Source of the DNA: Glaciibacter superstes DSM 21135
GTDB lineage: Bacteria; Actinomycetota; Actinomycetes; Actinomycetales; Microbacteriaceae
Length of the DNA stretch: 64,000 nucleotides
NCBI RefSeq assembly: GCF_000421145.1
Contig: NZ_ATWH01000002.1
Location: 248,001 to 312,000 of the forward strand
Reading direction: 5' to 3'
Part shown: positions 27,404-35,774 of the stretch, in pieces
How positions within the stretch are numbered: the first letter of the stretch is position 1
Layout of the letters: the number at the start of each line of letters is the position of its first letter
Made by a program: the position numbers and the translations under genes
The notes under the pieces: model-generated
Databases searched by the model: none
Told to the model about the DNA's origin: nothing
Seen by the model: only the letters and a program-made list of their open reading frames with translations

Positions 27404-27949
27404 TCAGAGAACGGATCCGAGGGTGCGGTATGCGCGCTCGTGGTAGAGCAGGGCATCGTCGTCTTCACCGATACCGCCTTCCTCGATCTGAACGACCACG
27501 ACGGAACCGTTGTGCACGAAGACCCGCTCCAGGATTCGGCCGACCATCCACGAGGTGACGTCGTTCAGAACGGGAAGGCCGTATGGTCCCGCGTACCAGT
27601 GATCGCCATCGAAGCGCCGATCGTACGGGCCGGACAGGATTTCGGCGAGGGCGCGGTTGCGTGCACCGAGCATATGGATCACCACCCGCTCGCTCTCCAT
27701 GATGGCGGGCCAGCTGCTGGCCGACCTGGCCATGTTGAACGTCGCCAGCGGCGGTACGGCGGCGAGAGATGCGAGTGATGTCGCCGTGAAGCCGACCGGC
27801 GACCCCTCGGAATCGAGCGAGGTGATCACCGACACTCCGGCTGCGTGCCGGCGGAAGGCATGTTTGAAGGCAGCCAGGTCGCGGGGCGCACGCGGGTCGC
27901 CCTGCAGCGGCGGATCGACAAAATCGGGGAGGGCACGGTTCTCGTTCAT
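27404..27949 (-). CDS. Flavin reductase-like FMN-binding protein
   Basis: A 181-residue protein of the split-barrel flavin reductase-like family: FKHAFRRHAAGVSVITS, GSPVGFTATSLASLAAVPPL and FNMARSASSWPAIM form the FMN-binding core, with GDHWYAGPYGLPVL and a final VQIEEGG strand. Such enzymes reduce FMN with NAD(P)H for a two-component monooxygenase or act as general reductases. No oxygenase partner is nearby, so the physiological role is open. The gene diverges from hisD across 111 bases. Confidence 0.85.
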   Translation of the reverse strand: MNENRALPDFVDPPLQGDPRAPRDLAAFKHAFRRHAAGVSVITSLDSEGSPVGFTATSLASLAAVPPLATFNMARSASSWPAIMESERVVIHMLGARNRALAEILSGPYDRRFDGDHWYAGPYGLPVLNDVTSWMVGRILERVFVHNGSVVVVQIEEGGIGEDDDALLYHERAYRTLGSVL

Positions 27950-28060
27950 ACGCTTGCATCAATCGTCACAGGCTCCACGGTATTCCTGCACTGAGAGTAT
28001 TACCTGCGGTGAGTGCGAGAGCGGGCGGATGGATCGACGGATCGATAGGCTGGTTCGGCA

Positions 28061-29371
28061 ATGATTCAGATTATAGATCTCAGAGGAACCACACTCAGTC
28101 CCGCAGAGCTGCTCGCCGCCGTGCCCAGAGCTGTGACGGATGTCGGCGTGGCCAGCGAGGCCGCAGCGCGGCTGATTGCTGAGGTGCGCGAACGCGGCGA
28201 ACAGGCACTCTTCGACCAGGCAGAGCGACTCGACCACGTGCGGCCGCGCGAGGTCAGGGTTCCGGCCACAGACATCGACCGAGCCGTCTTGGAACTTGGC
28301 CCTGACGTGCGAACGGCGATCGAGGAGACTATTAGGCGCGTCCGCCTCGCCAGTGCGGCGCAGGTCCCGTCATCCGTCACGACCACCGTTGCCGATGGTG
28401 CTCTGATCACCCAGCGCTGGCAGCCGATCGGCCGGGTCGGTCTATACGTGCCGGGCGGGAAGGCGGTCTACCCGTCGAGCGTGGTGATGAATGTGGTGCC
28501 GGCTCAGGTTGCCGGCGTCACCTCGATCGCACTCGCATCGCCGCCGCAGAGCGCATTCGGCGGCAGCGTGCACCCGACGATCCTTGCCGTCGCCGGACTC
28601 CTCGGCATCGACGAGATCTATGCGATGGGCGGCGCAGGGGCGATCGGCGCCTTCGCGTACGGTGTTCCCGGTCTCGGCCTCGATCCCGTGCAATTGGTGA
28701 CCGGCCCTGGAAATGTCTATGTCGCAGCCGCAAAACGCCTCGTGCGCGGACAAACGGGCATCGACACGGAAGCCGGCCCCACCGACATCCTGGTCATCGC
28801 TGACGACCGGGCAGACCCGTTCCTGGTCGCGGCTGACCTGGTCAGTCAGGCCGAACACGATGAACTCGCAGCGGCCGTGCTGGTCACCGACTCACCGCAA
28901 CTGGCCGATGCGGTCGAACGCCGCCTGGGCGAACTGGCGGCGTCGACAACGCACTCCAGCAGGGTGAGCGCAGCCCTGGGCGGCAGCCAGTCGGCGATCG
29001 TGCTGGTCGACGACCTCGCCGCAGCCGCGGCTTTCAGCAATGCGTTCGGTCCTGAGCACCTCGAGATCCAGACGAATGAACCGGATGCCGTACTCGCGCT
29101 GGTCGAGAATGCCGGTGCCATCTTCATCGGCCCGAACTCGCCGGTGAGCCTCGGGGACTACGCGGCGGGCTCGAACCATGTGTTGCCGACCGGCGGGCAG
29201 GCCAGGTTCACCGCCGGCCTCGGCGCATCGACCTTCCTGCGCCCGCAACAGGTGGTGCGTTACAGCAGGGATGCGCTGGAGGCGGTGGCAGTTCACATCG
29301 ACGCTTTGTCGCGCGCGGAGGCACTGCCGGCTCACGGCGACGCGGTGAAAGCGCGTTTCAATCGGGTGTGA
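28061..29371 (+). CDS. hisD: Histidinol dehydrogenase
   Basis: Catalyses the last two oxidations of histidine synthesis, L-histidinol to L-histidine, with NAD and zinc. The 436-residue protein shows the family motifs RVGLYVPGGKAVYPSSVVMN, GAGAIGAFAYG, VTGPGNVYVAAAKRLV, the zinc-binding SQAEHDELAAA region and AFGPEHLEI-type NAFGPEHLEIQT, ending with GDYAAGSNHVLPT. It starts at ATG 28061. The rest of the his pathway is not in the window; in Actinobacteria hisD often heads the hisC/hisB cluster, but here it is followed by nrdR. Confidence 0.95.
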   Translation: MIQIIDLRGTTLSPAELLAAVPRAVTDVGVASEAAARLIAEVRERGEQALFDQAERLDHVRPREVRVPATDIDRAVLELGPDVRTAIEETIRRVRLASAAQVPSSVTTTVADGALITQRWQPIGRVGLYVPGGKAVYPSSVVMNVVPAQVAGVTSIALASPPQSAFGGSVHPTILAVAGLLGIDEIYAMGGAGAIGAFAYGVPGLGLDPVQLVTGPGNVYVAAAKRLVRGQTGIDTEAGPTDILVIADDRADPFLVAADLVSQAEHDELAAAVLVTDSPQLADAVERRLGELAASTTHSSRVSAALGGSQSAIVLVDDLAAAAAFSNAFGPEHLEIQTNEPDAVLALVENAGAIFIGPNSPVSLGDYAAGSNHVLPTGGQARFTAGLGASTFLRPQQVVRYSRDALEAVAVHIDALSRAEALPAHGDAVKARFNRV

Positions 29372-29393
29372 GCGGGGAATGAGCCCTGCGGCA

Positions 29394-29425
29394 GAGTCAC
29401 GGTAAGCGGTGGAGTCACGGTAAGC
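29394..29425 (+). repeat. Direct repeat GAGTCACGGTAAGC, 18-bp period
   Basis: Identical 14-base copies lie at 29394-29407 and 29412-29425, separated by GGTG, in the gap between hisD and nrdR and ending 10 bases before the nrdR start. The sequence does not resemble an NrdR box. It could be a binding site for another regulator or a slippage product. Confidence 0.7.
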
Positions 29426-29435
29426 TGAACGCAAC

Positions 29436-29921
29436 ATGTTCTGCCCGTTCTGCCGCCACCCGGACTCGCGAGTCATCGACTCTCGCACCAGTGATGACGG
29501 GCTCTCGATTCGCCGCCGCAGGCAGTGCCCGGAGTGCGGACGCAGGTTCAGCACGACAGAGACTGCGAGCCTCAACATCATCAAGCGCAGCGGCGTCGTA
29601 GAACCGTTCAGCCGCGAGAAGATCGTTGCCGGCGTGAGAAAGGCCTGCCAGGGCCGCCCGGTGACCGACTCCGATCTCGCCATGCTCGCGCAGAAGGTCG
29701 AAGAGACGATCCGTCAGACCGGTGCGTCGCAGGTCGACGCGAACGACATCGGGCTGGCGATCCTCGCACCGCTCCGTGAGCTCGACGAGGTCGCCTATCT
29801 TCGGTTTGCCAGCGTGTACCAGGGGTTCGATTCGCTCGACGACTTCGAAAGTGCGATCGGGGCCTTGCGCGAGGAACATGCCACAGGCACCCGAATCCCG
29901 TCGACTCCGCCGGAGCTGTAA
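29436..29921 (+). CDS. nrdR: Transcriptional repressor NrdR
   Basis: Nucleotide-sensing repressor of ribonucleotide reductase genes. The 161-residue protein has an N-terminal zinc ribbon ([17 protein letters not shown] and [12 protein letters not shown], four Cys ligands) and an ATP-cone domain ([20 protein letters not shown] to [17 protein letters not shown]). Length is typical, with a short C-terminal extension. It precedes pyrD by 5 bases, so both pyrimidine-related genes may share a transcript. No NrdR box is visible in its own upstream region. Confidence 0.97.
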   Translation: MFCPFCRHPDSRVIDSRTSDDGLSIRRRRQCPECGRRFSTTETASLNIIKRSGVVEPFSREKIVAGVRKACQGRPVTDSDLAMLAQKVEETIRQTGASQVDANDIGLAILAPLRELDEVAYLRFASVYQGFDSLDDFESAIGALREEHATGTRIPSTPPEL

Positions 29922-29926
29922 CCGGC

Positions 29927-30985
29927 ATGTACCGACTCCTCTTCAGCACCATACTGTCCCGGCTAGACCCCGAACGGGCCCATCACCTCGCCTTCTGGGT
30001 GATCCGCGCGTTGCCGACCCTCGGCTTCGGCCGGCTGGTGCAGCGCTTCACCCGTCCGCGCACCGACATCGGCGTCGACACGCTTGGTCTGCACTTCGAC
30101 TCACCGTTCGGCCTCGCGGCCGGTTTCGACAAGGACGGCAAGGCCATCGTTGGTCTCGGTCAGCTCGGTTTCGGCCACGTCGAAGTGGGGACTCTCACTG
30201 CCATCGCGCAGCCTGGGAACCCGAAACCACGGCTGTTCCGACTGATCGGCGACCGGGCGGTGGTCAACCGGATGGGTTTCAACAATGCCGGCGCGAGCGA
30301 CGCGCGCTCCCGCCTCGCCCGCGTGCGCACCGTAGCCGGGAGGCCGGTCGTCGGGGTCAATATCGGCAAGAGCAGGGTCGCCCCGGTGGAGAGTTCCACC
30401 TCCGACTACCTGTCGAGCACGTCGGTCCTGGCGCCGCTGGCCGACTATCTGGTGGTCAACGTGAGCTCGCCGAACACCCCAGGACTGCGGGGACTGCAGG
30501 AGATCGACCGGCTCTCTCCGCTGTTGACTGCTGTCAGGCTGTCGGCTGGCACGACCCCACTGCTCGTGAAGATCTCACCAGACCTCGAAGACGACGAGGT
30601 CACGCGTATCGCAAAACTCGTCGTCTCCATCGGCCTTGACGGAATCATCGCCACCAACACGACGCTGTCGAGGGCCGACCTGACGACGGATGCCGCCATC
30701 GTCGACGCGGCCGGAGCCGGGGGTCTCTCCGGTGCGCCACTGGCCGATCGGTCACTCGCCGTGCTGCGGCTGATCAGGGCTGTTGTTCCGCCAGAGTTCT
30801 GCGTTATCTCTGTCGGTGGTGTCGAGACGGCCGACCAGGTGGCTGAACGGCTCGCTGCGGGGGCCACGCTCGTGCAGGGATACACGGCTTTCCTCTACCG
30901 TGGTCCGCTCTGGGCGAGGGAGATCAACCGCGGACTCGACCGCACTCTCGCGCGCCCCACCCGGCCTCGCACTGCACGCGCCTAG
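29927..30985 (+). CDS. pyrD: Dihydroorotate dehydrogenase (quinone), class 2
   Basis: Oxidises dihydroorotate to orotate in pyrimidine synthesis and passes electrons to membrane quinone. The 352-residue enzyme has the N-terminal amphipathic membrane-contact segment (MYRLLFSTILSRLDPERAHH), FGLAAGFDKDGKAI for FMN, and NVSSPNTPGLRGLQ with the catalytic Ser of class 2, followed by LLVKISPDLEDDE and IISVGG-type CVISVGGVETADQV. It overlaps the convergent App1-like gene tail-to-tail by 4 bases. Confidence 0.95.
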   Translation: MYRLLFSTILSRLDPERAHHLAFWVIRALPTLGFGRLVQRFTRPRTDIGVDTLGLHFDSPFGLAAGFDKDGKAIVGLGQLGFGHVEVGTLTAIAQPGNPKPRLFRLIGDRAVVNRMGFNNAGASDARSRLARVRTVAGRPVVGVNIGKSRVAPVESSTSDYLSSTSVLAPLADYLVVNVSSPNTPGLRGLQEIDRLSPLLTAVRLSAGTTPLLVKISPDLEDDEVTRIAKLVVSIGLDGIIATNTTLSRADLTTDAAIVDAAGAGGLSGAPLADRSLAVLRLIRAVVPPEFCVISVGGVETADQVAERLAAGATLVQGYTAFLYRGPLWAREINRGLDRTLARPTRPRTARA

Positions 30986-32043
30986 AGCAGTCCGCGTTCT
31001 GCCAGCTGGTCGGCGATGACCGACCCGTCAGGTCCATAGATCCACGGTGACTCGGGTGTCCCCCTGGCTTCATCCTTCGAACGTCCACCGGCCAGAACCG
31101 CCTCGCTGGGGGAGAGCTGCCGGATGGCGACGGTCGCAACGTTCTCCGGGTACTCCTGCTGGAAGTCGCTGTAGATGGCCTCGTCGTGCTGGCCGTCATC
31201 CCCGACCAGGATCCAGCGCATCTCGGGGAACTCCTCAGCCAGCCGGCGTAGGTTGTCCCGTTTGTGGTCGAGGCCGCTCCGGAACCAGCGGTCGTGGGTG
31301 GGGCCCCAGTCGGTGAGAAGCAACGCACCCGCCGGGTAGAGGTTTCGCGAGAGGAAGCGGGTCAGCGTCGGCGCGACATTCCAGGCGCCTGTCGACAGAT
31401 AGATCACGGGCGACCCAGGGGTGGTAGCCGTGAGGCGTTCGAGAAGCACAGCCATGCCAGGCGTCGGCACCCTCGCGTGCTCTGACAGGACAAACGTGTT
31501 CCAAGCGGCAAGCAGCGGCCGGGGGAGGGCCGTCACCATGACGGTGTCGTCAACGTCGGAAACGATACCGCTCTGCACTCCGGGAGCCACAATGAACACG
31601 GGCGCCTCGACGGCGGTGGAACCTTCAGTCGACAGGGAGGCGACCTGCCAGCCTGGCGCCAGCGACACCGGAACCACGACGTCGACGACACCGCCGCGGT
31701 CGGCACGCACCCGATGCGTTGCGCCGTCGATCTCGATCGTCACAGTGACGTCGTTGACCGGAACGCTGGTGAAGCTGCGCCATCCACGGATCCCCGCGGC
31801 ATCCGTTCTGGCCTTCTTCGCGGGACCCGACGGCCCAGGCGGCTTTGTCAGCAGAACTCGGCAGAGAATCCGCACCCACTCGGTCGAGCCATAGCCGGTG
31901 TACGGAATGACCGTCGGCTGGTGACCCCGACGGCGTGCGAAGCGCTCTCTGGCGGCATGCAGCCAATCTTCGATCCTGGCCGCCCGGTGCATGATCGCCA
32001 CCGGCGTCGTGGCCTCTGGATTCCTGTTTTCGGGCTGAGGCAC
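30982..32043 (-). CDS. App1-family phosphatase domain protein (DUF2183)
   Basis: A 353-residue protein with a C-terminal HAD-like domain matching the App1/DUF2183 phosphatidate phosphatase catalytic domain: GIVSDVDDTVMVTALP carries the DxDxT nucleophile, YLSTGAWNVAPTLTRFL and LLLTDWGPTHDRWFRSG follow, and ILVGDDGQHDEAIY holds the last acidic pair. The first 160 residues include a basic region and a beta-rich part. Yeast App1 acts on phosphatidic acid; the bacterial substrate is unproven. An internal Met at position 18 could be the true start. It diverges from a TetR-type gene across 88 bases. Confidence 0.82.
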   Translation of the reverse strand: MPQPENRNPEATTPVAIMHRAARIEDWLHAARERFARRRGHQPTVIPYTGYGSTEWVRILCRVLLTKPPGPSGPAKKARTDAAGIRGWRSFTSVPVNDVTVTIEIDGATHRVRADRGGVVDVVVPVSLAPGWQVASLSTEGSTAVEAPVFIVAPGVQSGIVSDVDDTVMVTALPRPLLAAWNTFVLSEHARVPTPGMAVLLERLTATTPGSPVIYLSTGAWNVAPTLTRFLSRNLYPAGALLLTDWGPTHDRWFRSGLDHKRDNLRRLAEEFPEMRWILVGDDGQHDEAIYSDFQQEYPENVATVAIRQLSPSEAVLAGGRSKDEARGTPESPWIYGPDGSVIADQLAERGLL

Positions 32044-32054
32044 CCCTTCAGTCT

Positions 32055-32091
32055 GTCACGCCGACTGCAGAACGGTGCGCCCCGGCGTGAC
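32055..32091. promoter_or_regulatory. Inverted repeat in the App1-like/TetR divergent promoter
   Basis: GTCACGCCG (32055-32063) and CGGCGTGAC (32083-32091) are perfect 9-base arms with a 19-base spacer, in the 88-base gap between two divergent genes. A TetR regulator often binds dyads in such a gap. The spacer is longer than usual, so a stem-loop in the leader is the alternative. The role is inferred. Confidence 0.4.
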
Positions 32092-32131
32092 TGCGATGCG
32101 CTTTAGGATATTGTTCAGCCAGGGAGGACAC

Positions 32132-32794
32132 GTGTCGATTGATGAGATCTTCGAGATTGATGCCGTAGAACAGACGCTGCAGATACGAACGGAACCGGTT
32201 CAGCGGCGCAGCTCGGAGCGGCTGACAACGCTGCTCGACGCGGCCGCTTCCGTCGTGGACGAGGTGGGGTTCGCCCGGATCACGACCGCCATGATCGCTG
32301 AACGTGCTGGTGCGTCCATCGGCACGGTGTATCGCTATTACCCTGACCGGGTCGCGGTGCTGCACGCACTCAGAGAACGCGCAGTCCAGCGGTTCAGGGC
32401 GAGGGTGGCCGACGAGTTGCGCCAGCGAGATCCGAAGACCTGGTGGGAAGCCGTCGACTGCGCGGTGACGGCATTCGTCGCCTTATACCGGTCGGAAGCG
32501 GGTTTTAGAATCCTGCGGTTCGCAGAGCGTGAACGGACACCACTCGATGGCGACTCCGACCTCGACGCGGGCTACTTCGCCCGGGGGCTCGCTGAAGTCC
32601 TCGCAGAGGAATTCGGGTTGCCTGGCGGCAACGACCTCATCTTTCGCCTCGAGGTCGTCGTCGAAATGGCGGAGGCCCTCCTCACCCGTGCGTTTGCCAC
32701 CAACCCGCACGGCGACGATCGATTCATCGCTGAATGCCGGCGAATCATCCACGACTACCTGGCGGGCTTCTACGGCCAGAGCACGGCCGGCTGA
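32132..32794 (+). CDS. TetR/AcrR family transcriptional regulator
   Basis: A 220-residue one-component regulator. GTG 32132 is chosen because GGGAGGA lies at 32122-32128; the frame from 32075 adds a leader without support. The helix-turn-helix is in the segment RLTTLLDAAASVVDEVGFAR to TTAMIAERAGASIGTVYRYY, the family hallmark; the C-terminal ligand domain is divergent. It is divergent from the App1-like gene, which is its most likely target besides itself. The ligand is unknown. Its stop lies 7 bases from the convergent VOC gene stop. Confidence 0.9.
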   Translation: MSIDEIFEIDAVEQTLQIRTEPVQRRSSERLTTLLDAAASVVDEVGFARITTAMIAERAGASIGTVYRYYPDRVAVLHALRERAVQRFRARVADELRQRDPKTWWEAVDCAVTAFVALYRSEAGFRILRFAERERTPLDGDSDLDAGYFARGLAEVLAEEFGLPGGNDLIFRLEVVVEMAEALLTRAFATNPHGDDRFIAECRRIIHDYLAGFYGQSTAG

Positions 32795-32801
32795 ACCGCC
32801 C

Positions 32802-33242
32802 TCAGGAACTGCGACACAGGCAGAACGGATGTCCCACCGGATCGAGATAGACCCGGAACGAGTCCCGCTTTCCCTCCTCGCTCTCTGGCTCTGGCAATCC
32901 GGTTTTTGTCGCCCCGGCAGCGAGTATGGCGTATTCGGCCTCGTCCAGGTCGGCAACGTCGATGTCCAGGTGTGACTGCTGGGGCACGGAATTGTCCGGC
33001 CAGGTCGGCGCAACGAAATCAGCAGCGCCCTGGAAGGCCATCCCGGTGGACGTTCTGCGAGCGTCGCCTGGGGGCCTGATCGTTGCCCAGCTGTCGTTCG
33101 AGTCGGATTCCCTGGCCCAGCCGAGCACCTGCGCATAAAACCCTGCGAGCGCGAGCGGGTCTGGGCAGTCGAGCACAACGAGGTCAAGGCGGCCGATTCC
33201 GACCGGGGGCGCGGCAACCGTGGATGGTGTGGTGTCTGTCAT
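32802..33242 (-). CDS. VOC (glyoxalase/bleomycin resistance) superfamily protein
   Basis: A 146-residue protein from the ATG at 33242 (upstream in-frame ATGs at 33254 and 33284 give 150 and 160 residues). Two beta-alpha-beta repeats are visible: GRLDLVVLDCPDPLALAGFY with WARESDSNDSW, and HLDIDVADLDEAEYAILAAG with VYLDPVGHPFCLCR at the end. This glyoxalase-like type is common in Actinobacteria; substrates range from antibiotics to small metabolites and cannot be told here. It is a single gene, read away from the osmoprotectant operon. Confidence 0.8.
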   Translation of the reverse strand: MTDTTPSTVAAPPVGIGRLDLVVLDCPDPLALAGFYAQVLGWARESDSNDSWATIRPPGDARRTSTGMAFQGAADFVAPTWPDNSVPQQSHLDIDVADLDEAEYAILAAGATKTGLPEPESEEGKRDSFRVYLDPVGHPFCLCRSS

Positions 33243-33297
33243 GGGCGTGAGCATACTCGTCTCGATCCGCAGCGCCCACCTCACCGCACCGGGTCAT

Positions 33298-33319
33298 TTG
33301 TGCGGGGCCATCCGCACAA
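33298..33319. promoter_or_regulatory. Perfect 8-bp inverted repeat upstream of the osmoprotectant operon
   Basis: TTGTGCGG and CCGCACAA flank a 6-base spacer, 100 bases before the ABC transporter operon and 56 bases before the divergent VOC gene. It could be a regulator site for either. No regulator gene of obvious fit is adjacent. The repeat is seen; the role is a guess. Confidence 0.4.
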
Positions 33320-33418
33320 GCAATTTCCAATCCGCTTTGCCATCTGAGTACGAAGGGTGATTGGGTTGACTATCTGGCACGTGTTGATCCGACCCCATTC
33401 GAGGAATGAGCCACTTCT

Positions 33419-34330
33419 ATGATCGAGTACCGCTCAGTGACGAAACAGTTCCCTGACGGCACTCTCGCCGTCGAGGACTTCTCGTTGGTGTTGCCGTCGC
33501 GGCAGACCACCGTTTTTGTCGGGTCGTCAGGTTCGGGCAAGACCACGCTGTTGCGTATGATCAACCGGATGGTAGACCCCACCAGCGGCACTATCGAGAT
33601 CGACGGAGTCGACATCGCGACGCTGGCACCGGTGAACCTTCGGCGGAGCATCGGGTACGTGATGCAGAACTCCGGTCTGCTGCCACACCGCACCGTGGTG
33701 AACAACGTCGCAACCGTGCCCCTTCTTCGAGGTGTGCCGAGGCAGAAGGCCAGGGAGAACGCGCTCGCCCTGCTCGACACCGTCGGCCTCGACAGGTCGC
33801 TCGCCGACCGGTATCCCAGCCAACTGTCCGGTGGCCAGCAGCAACGCGTCGGCGTGGCCCGCGGGCTCGCGGTCGACCCGAACATCCTGCTGATGGACGA
33901 ACCGTTCGGCGCCGTCGACCCCATCGTGCGAGCCGAACTCCAGCAGGAACTGCGTCGCCTGCAAGTCGAACTCGACAAGACCGTCGTTTTTGTCACGCAC
34001 GACATCGAGGAGGCATTCCTGCTCGGCGACCAGGTGGTCATCCTCCGCACCGGCGGCCAGATCGCCCAGGTCGGTACCCCGTCTGAGATTCTCGCGAACC
34101 CGGCGGATGAATTCGTTGCGAGCTTCGTTGGTGCGGACCGCGGCAAGCGGGCGCTGCACTTCGAAAACCACAACGGGAGCGACATTCTGGTCGACAGCGA
34201 AGGTCGTATTGCCGGCGTCATCGAAACGGATGCCGCGGCATCCGTCCCGCCTCCACAGTCCGTTTCAGAGTCAAAGGCCGGTTCCGTTTCGGGATCGGGT
34301 GCTCCGGCGCAGGGTGGGGACCAGCGGTGA
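33419..34330 (+). CDS. Osmoprotectant/quaternary amine ABC importer, ATP-binding protein (no CBS pair)
   Basis: The 303-residue ATPase of a glycine betaine/choline/carnitine type importer. Walker A is GSSGSGKTTL (near 35-44), the signature is QLSGGQQQRVGVARGLA and Walker B LLMDEPFGAVDP, with the H-loop in VVFVTHDIEEAF. OpuA/OpuC-type ATPases normally end in two CBS domains that sense ionic strength; here a short stretch (ILVDSEGRIAGVIE) is followed by a Ser/Gly-rich tail, so the CBS pair looks lost or cut short. It is the first gene of a four-gene operon joined by 4-base overlaps. Confidence 0.92.
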   Translation: MIEYRSVTKQFPDGTLAVEDFSLVLPSRQTTVFVGSSGSGKTTLLRMINRMVDPTSGTIEIDGVDIATLAPVNLRRSIGYVMQNSGLLPHRTVVNNVATVPLLRGVPRQKARENALALLDTVGLDRSLADRYPSQLSGGQQQRVGVARGLAVDPNILLMDEPFGAVDPIVRAELQQELRRLQVELDKTVVFVTHDIEEAFLLGDQVVILRTGGQIAQVGTPSEILANPADEFVASFVGADRGKRALHFENHNGSDILVDSEGRIAGVIETDAAASVPPPQSVSESKAGSVSGSGAPAQGGDQR

Positions 34331-35034
34331 ACTGGGTCTGGTCGAACCTCGACCTCATCTGGGATCGCACGCTCGATCACCTGGTGCTCAGCGTGCCGCC
34401 GATCATCCTGAGCTTCCTCATCGCGCTCCCGCTCGGGTGGCTGGCAAACCGGTATCGGATCAGCCGCGGCATCATCCTCACCGCCGGCGGGCTCCTGTAC
34501 GCGATCCCGTCCTTCCCCCTGTTCGTCGTGCTCCCGCTCATCGTGGGGATCAGCATCCGTTCGCCGCTGAACCTGATCATCGCCCTGACCCTGTACGGCA
34601 TCGCGCTCCTGGTGCGCGTGGTGGCTGACGGTCTGGCATCCGTCGATGCAGACACCAGGCAGTCTGCGACGGCAGTCGGTTTCTCCACCTGGAGTGCTTT
34701 CTGGCAGGTCGACCTTCCGCTGGCCGGCCCGGTGCTCCTGGCCGGTCTGCGTGTTGTGGCCGTGAGCACCGTGAGCCTCGCCACCGTCGGCGCGGTGATC
34801 GGCGTGCAGAGCCTCGGCAGCCTGTTCACCGATGGTTTTCAGCGGGGGATCCAGGAGGAGATCATCACCGGGATCGTGCTCAGCGTCGCCCTCGCCTTGT
34901 TCTTCGACTGGGCACTCGTGATGCTCGGGCGGCTGGCCATGCCCTGGACTCGTCGCGGGAGCAGGAAGACCAGGTCTCCCGGCGGCCCGGCCGTGCAATC
35001 TGAGCCGGATCTGGTCAGGACGGCGACCCGATGA
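34327..35034 (+). CDS. Osmoprotectant ABC importer, permease 1
   Basis: A 235-residue BPD-type inner-membrane permease from GTG 34327, with about five or six helices and the EAA-like ATPase contact loop in VVADGLASVDADTRQSATAV followed by GFSTWSAFWQVDLPLAGPVL. Motifs LDHLVLSVPPIILSFLIALP and PLGWLANRY match the OpuCB/ProW family. It overlaps the ATPase gene before it and permease 2 after it by 4 bases each. The C-terminus is Arg-rich and cytoplasmic. Confidence 0.92.
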   Translation: MNWVWSNLDLIWDRTLDHLVLSVPPIILSFLIALPLGWLANRYRISRGIILTAGGLLYAIPSFPLFVVLPLIVGISIRSPLNLIIALTLYGIALLVRVVADGLASVDADTRQSATAVGFSTWSAFWQVDLPLAGPVLLAGLRVVAVSTVSLATVGAVIGVQSLGSLFTDGFQRGIQEEIITGIVLSVALALFFDWALVMLGRLAMPWTRRGSRKTRSPGGPAVQSEPDLVRTATR

Positions 35035-35774
35035 ACTTCTTCCTCGACGCCATCGCCTGGATCTTCGATCCGGCGAACTATGCCGAACCCGGCGGTATTG
35101 TGAGCCGTCTGCTTGAACACCTCCTGTTCACGTTCGTGACGCTGGTGTTCGCATCCGTCATCGCCATTCCGCTCGGCTATCTGATCGGTCACACGGGTCG
35201 TGGCCGAGGTTTTGCCATCGCGGGCGCCGGCGGTCTTCGGGCGCTGCCGACACTCGGGCTGCTGACACTTGTTGCCCTCTGGGTCGGGATCGGGCTCGAG
35301 GCGCCGTATGTCGCGCTGACGATCCTGGCGATTCCGCCGATCCTGGCGGGTGCATACACCGGATTCGAGGCCATCGAACGCGGCACGATTGACGCAGCCA
35401 GAGCGGTCGGTATGTCGGAGGGCCAGATCGTGGCGAAGGTGGAGGTGCCGCTTGGCCTGCCACTGCTGATCGGCGGCATCCGTTCGGCGACCCTGCAGGT
35501 GGTGGCAACGGCCACCCTGGCGGCGTATGTTGCCGACTTCGGACTCGGGCGCTACCTGTTCGCCGGTCTGAAGACTCGGGATTACGCCGAGATGCTCGGT
35601 GGTTCGATCCTGGTGATCCTGCTCGCTTTGGTACTTGAGGGAATATTCGCGCTCGTGCAGCGGCTGGTGGTACCACGGGGTGTCATTGCAGGGCGCCCAG
35701 AAGATGTCCGCGCCAGGCCAATCCGGTCGCGCGCGGCGACGGGAACCCCCGTCACGGAAGGAAGAAGCTCATGA
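35031..35774 (+). CDS. Osmoprotectant ABC importer, permease 2
   Basis: A 247-residue second permease of the same family, starting ATG 35031. The loop YTGFEAIERGTIDAARAVGM with SEGQIVAKVEVPLGLPLLI is the canonical contact for the ATPase, and RALPTLGLLTLVALWVGIGL lies in the core helices. Two separate permeases of this kind form a heterodimer in OpuC- and ProU-like systems. It is coupled to permease 1 and to the binding-protein gene by 4-base overlaps. Confidence 0.92.
   Translation: MNFFLDAIAWIFDPANYAEPGGIVSRLLEHLLFTFVTLVFASVIAIPLGYLIGHTGRGRGFAIAGAGGLRALPTLGLLTLVALWVGIGLEAPYVALTILAIPPILAGAYTGFEAIERGTIDAARAVGMSEGQIVAKVEVPLGLPLLIGGIRSATLQVVATATLAAYVADFGLGRYLFAGLKTRDYAEMLGGSILVILLALVLEGIFALVQRLVVPRGVIAGRPEDVRARPIRSRAATGTPVTEGRSS

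Noticed and set aside
29372..29435. NrdR box before nrdR
   Set aside because: The 14-base direct repeats do not resemble the A/T-rich palindromic NrdR box consensus.
33370..34998. 542-codon open frame antisense to the ABC ATPase and permease
   Set aside because: The forward genes have complete ABC motifs and coupled starts; the antisense product is low-complexity Ser/Thr/Arg sequence.
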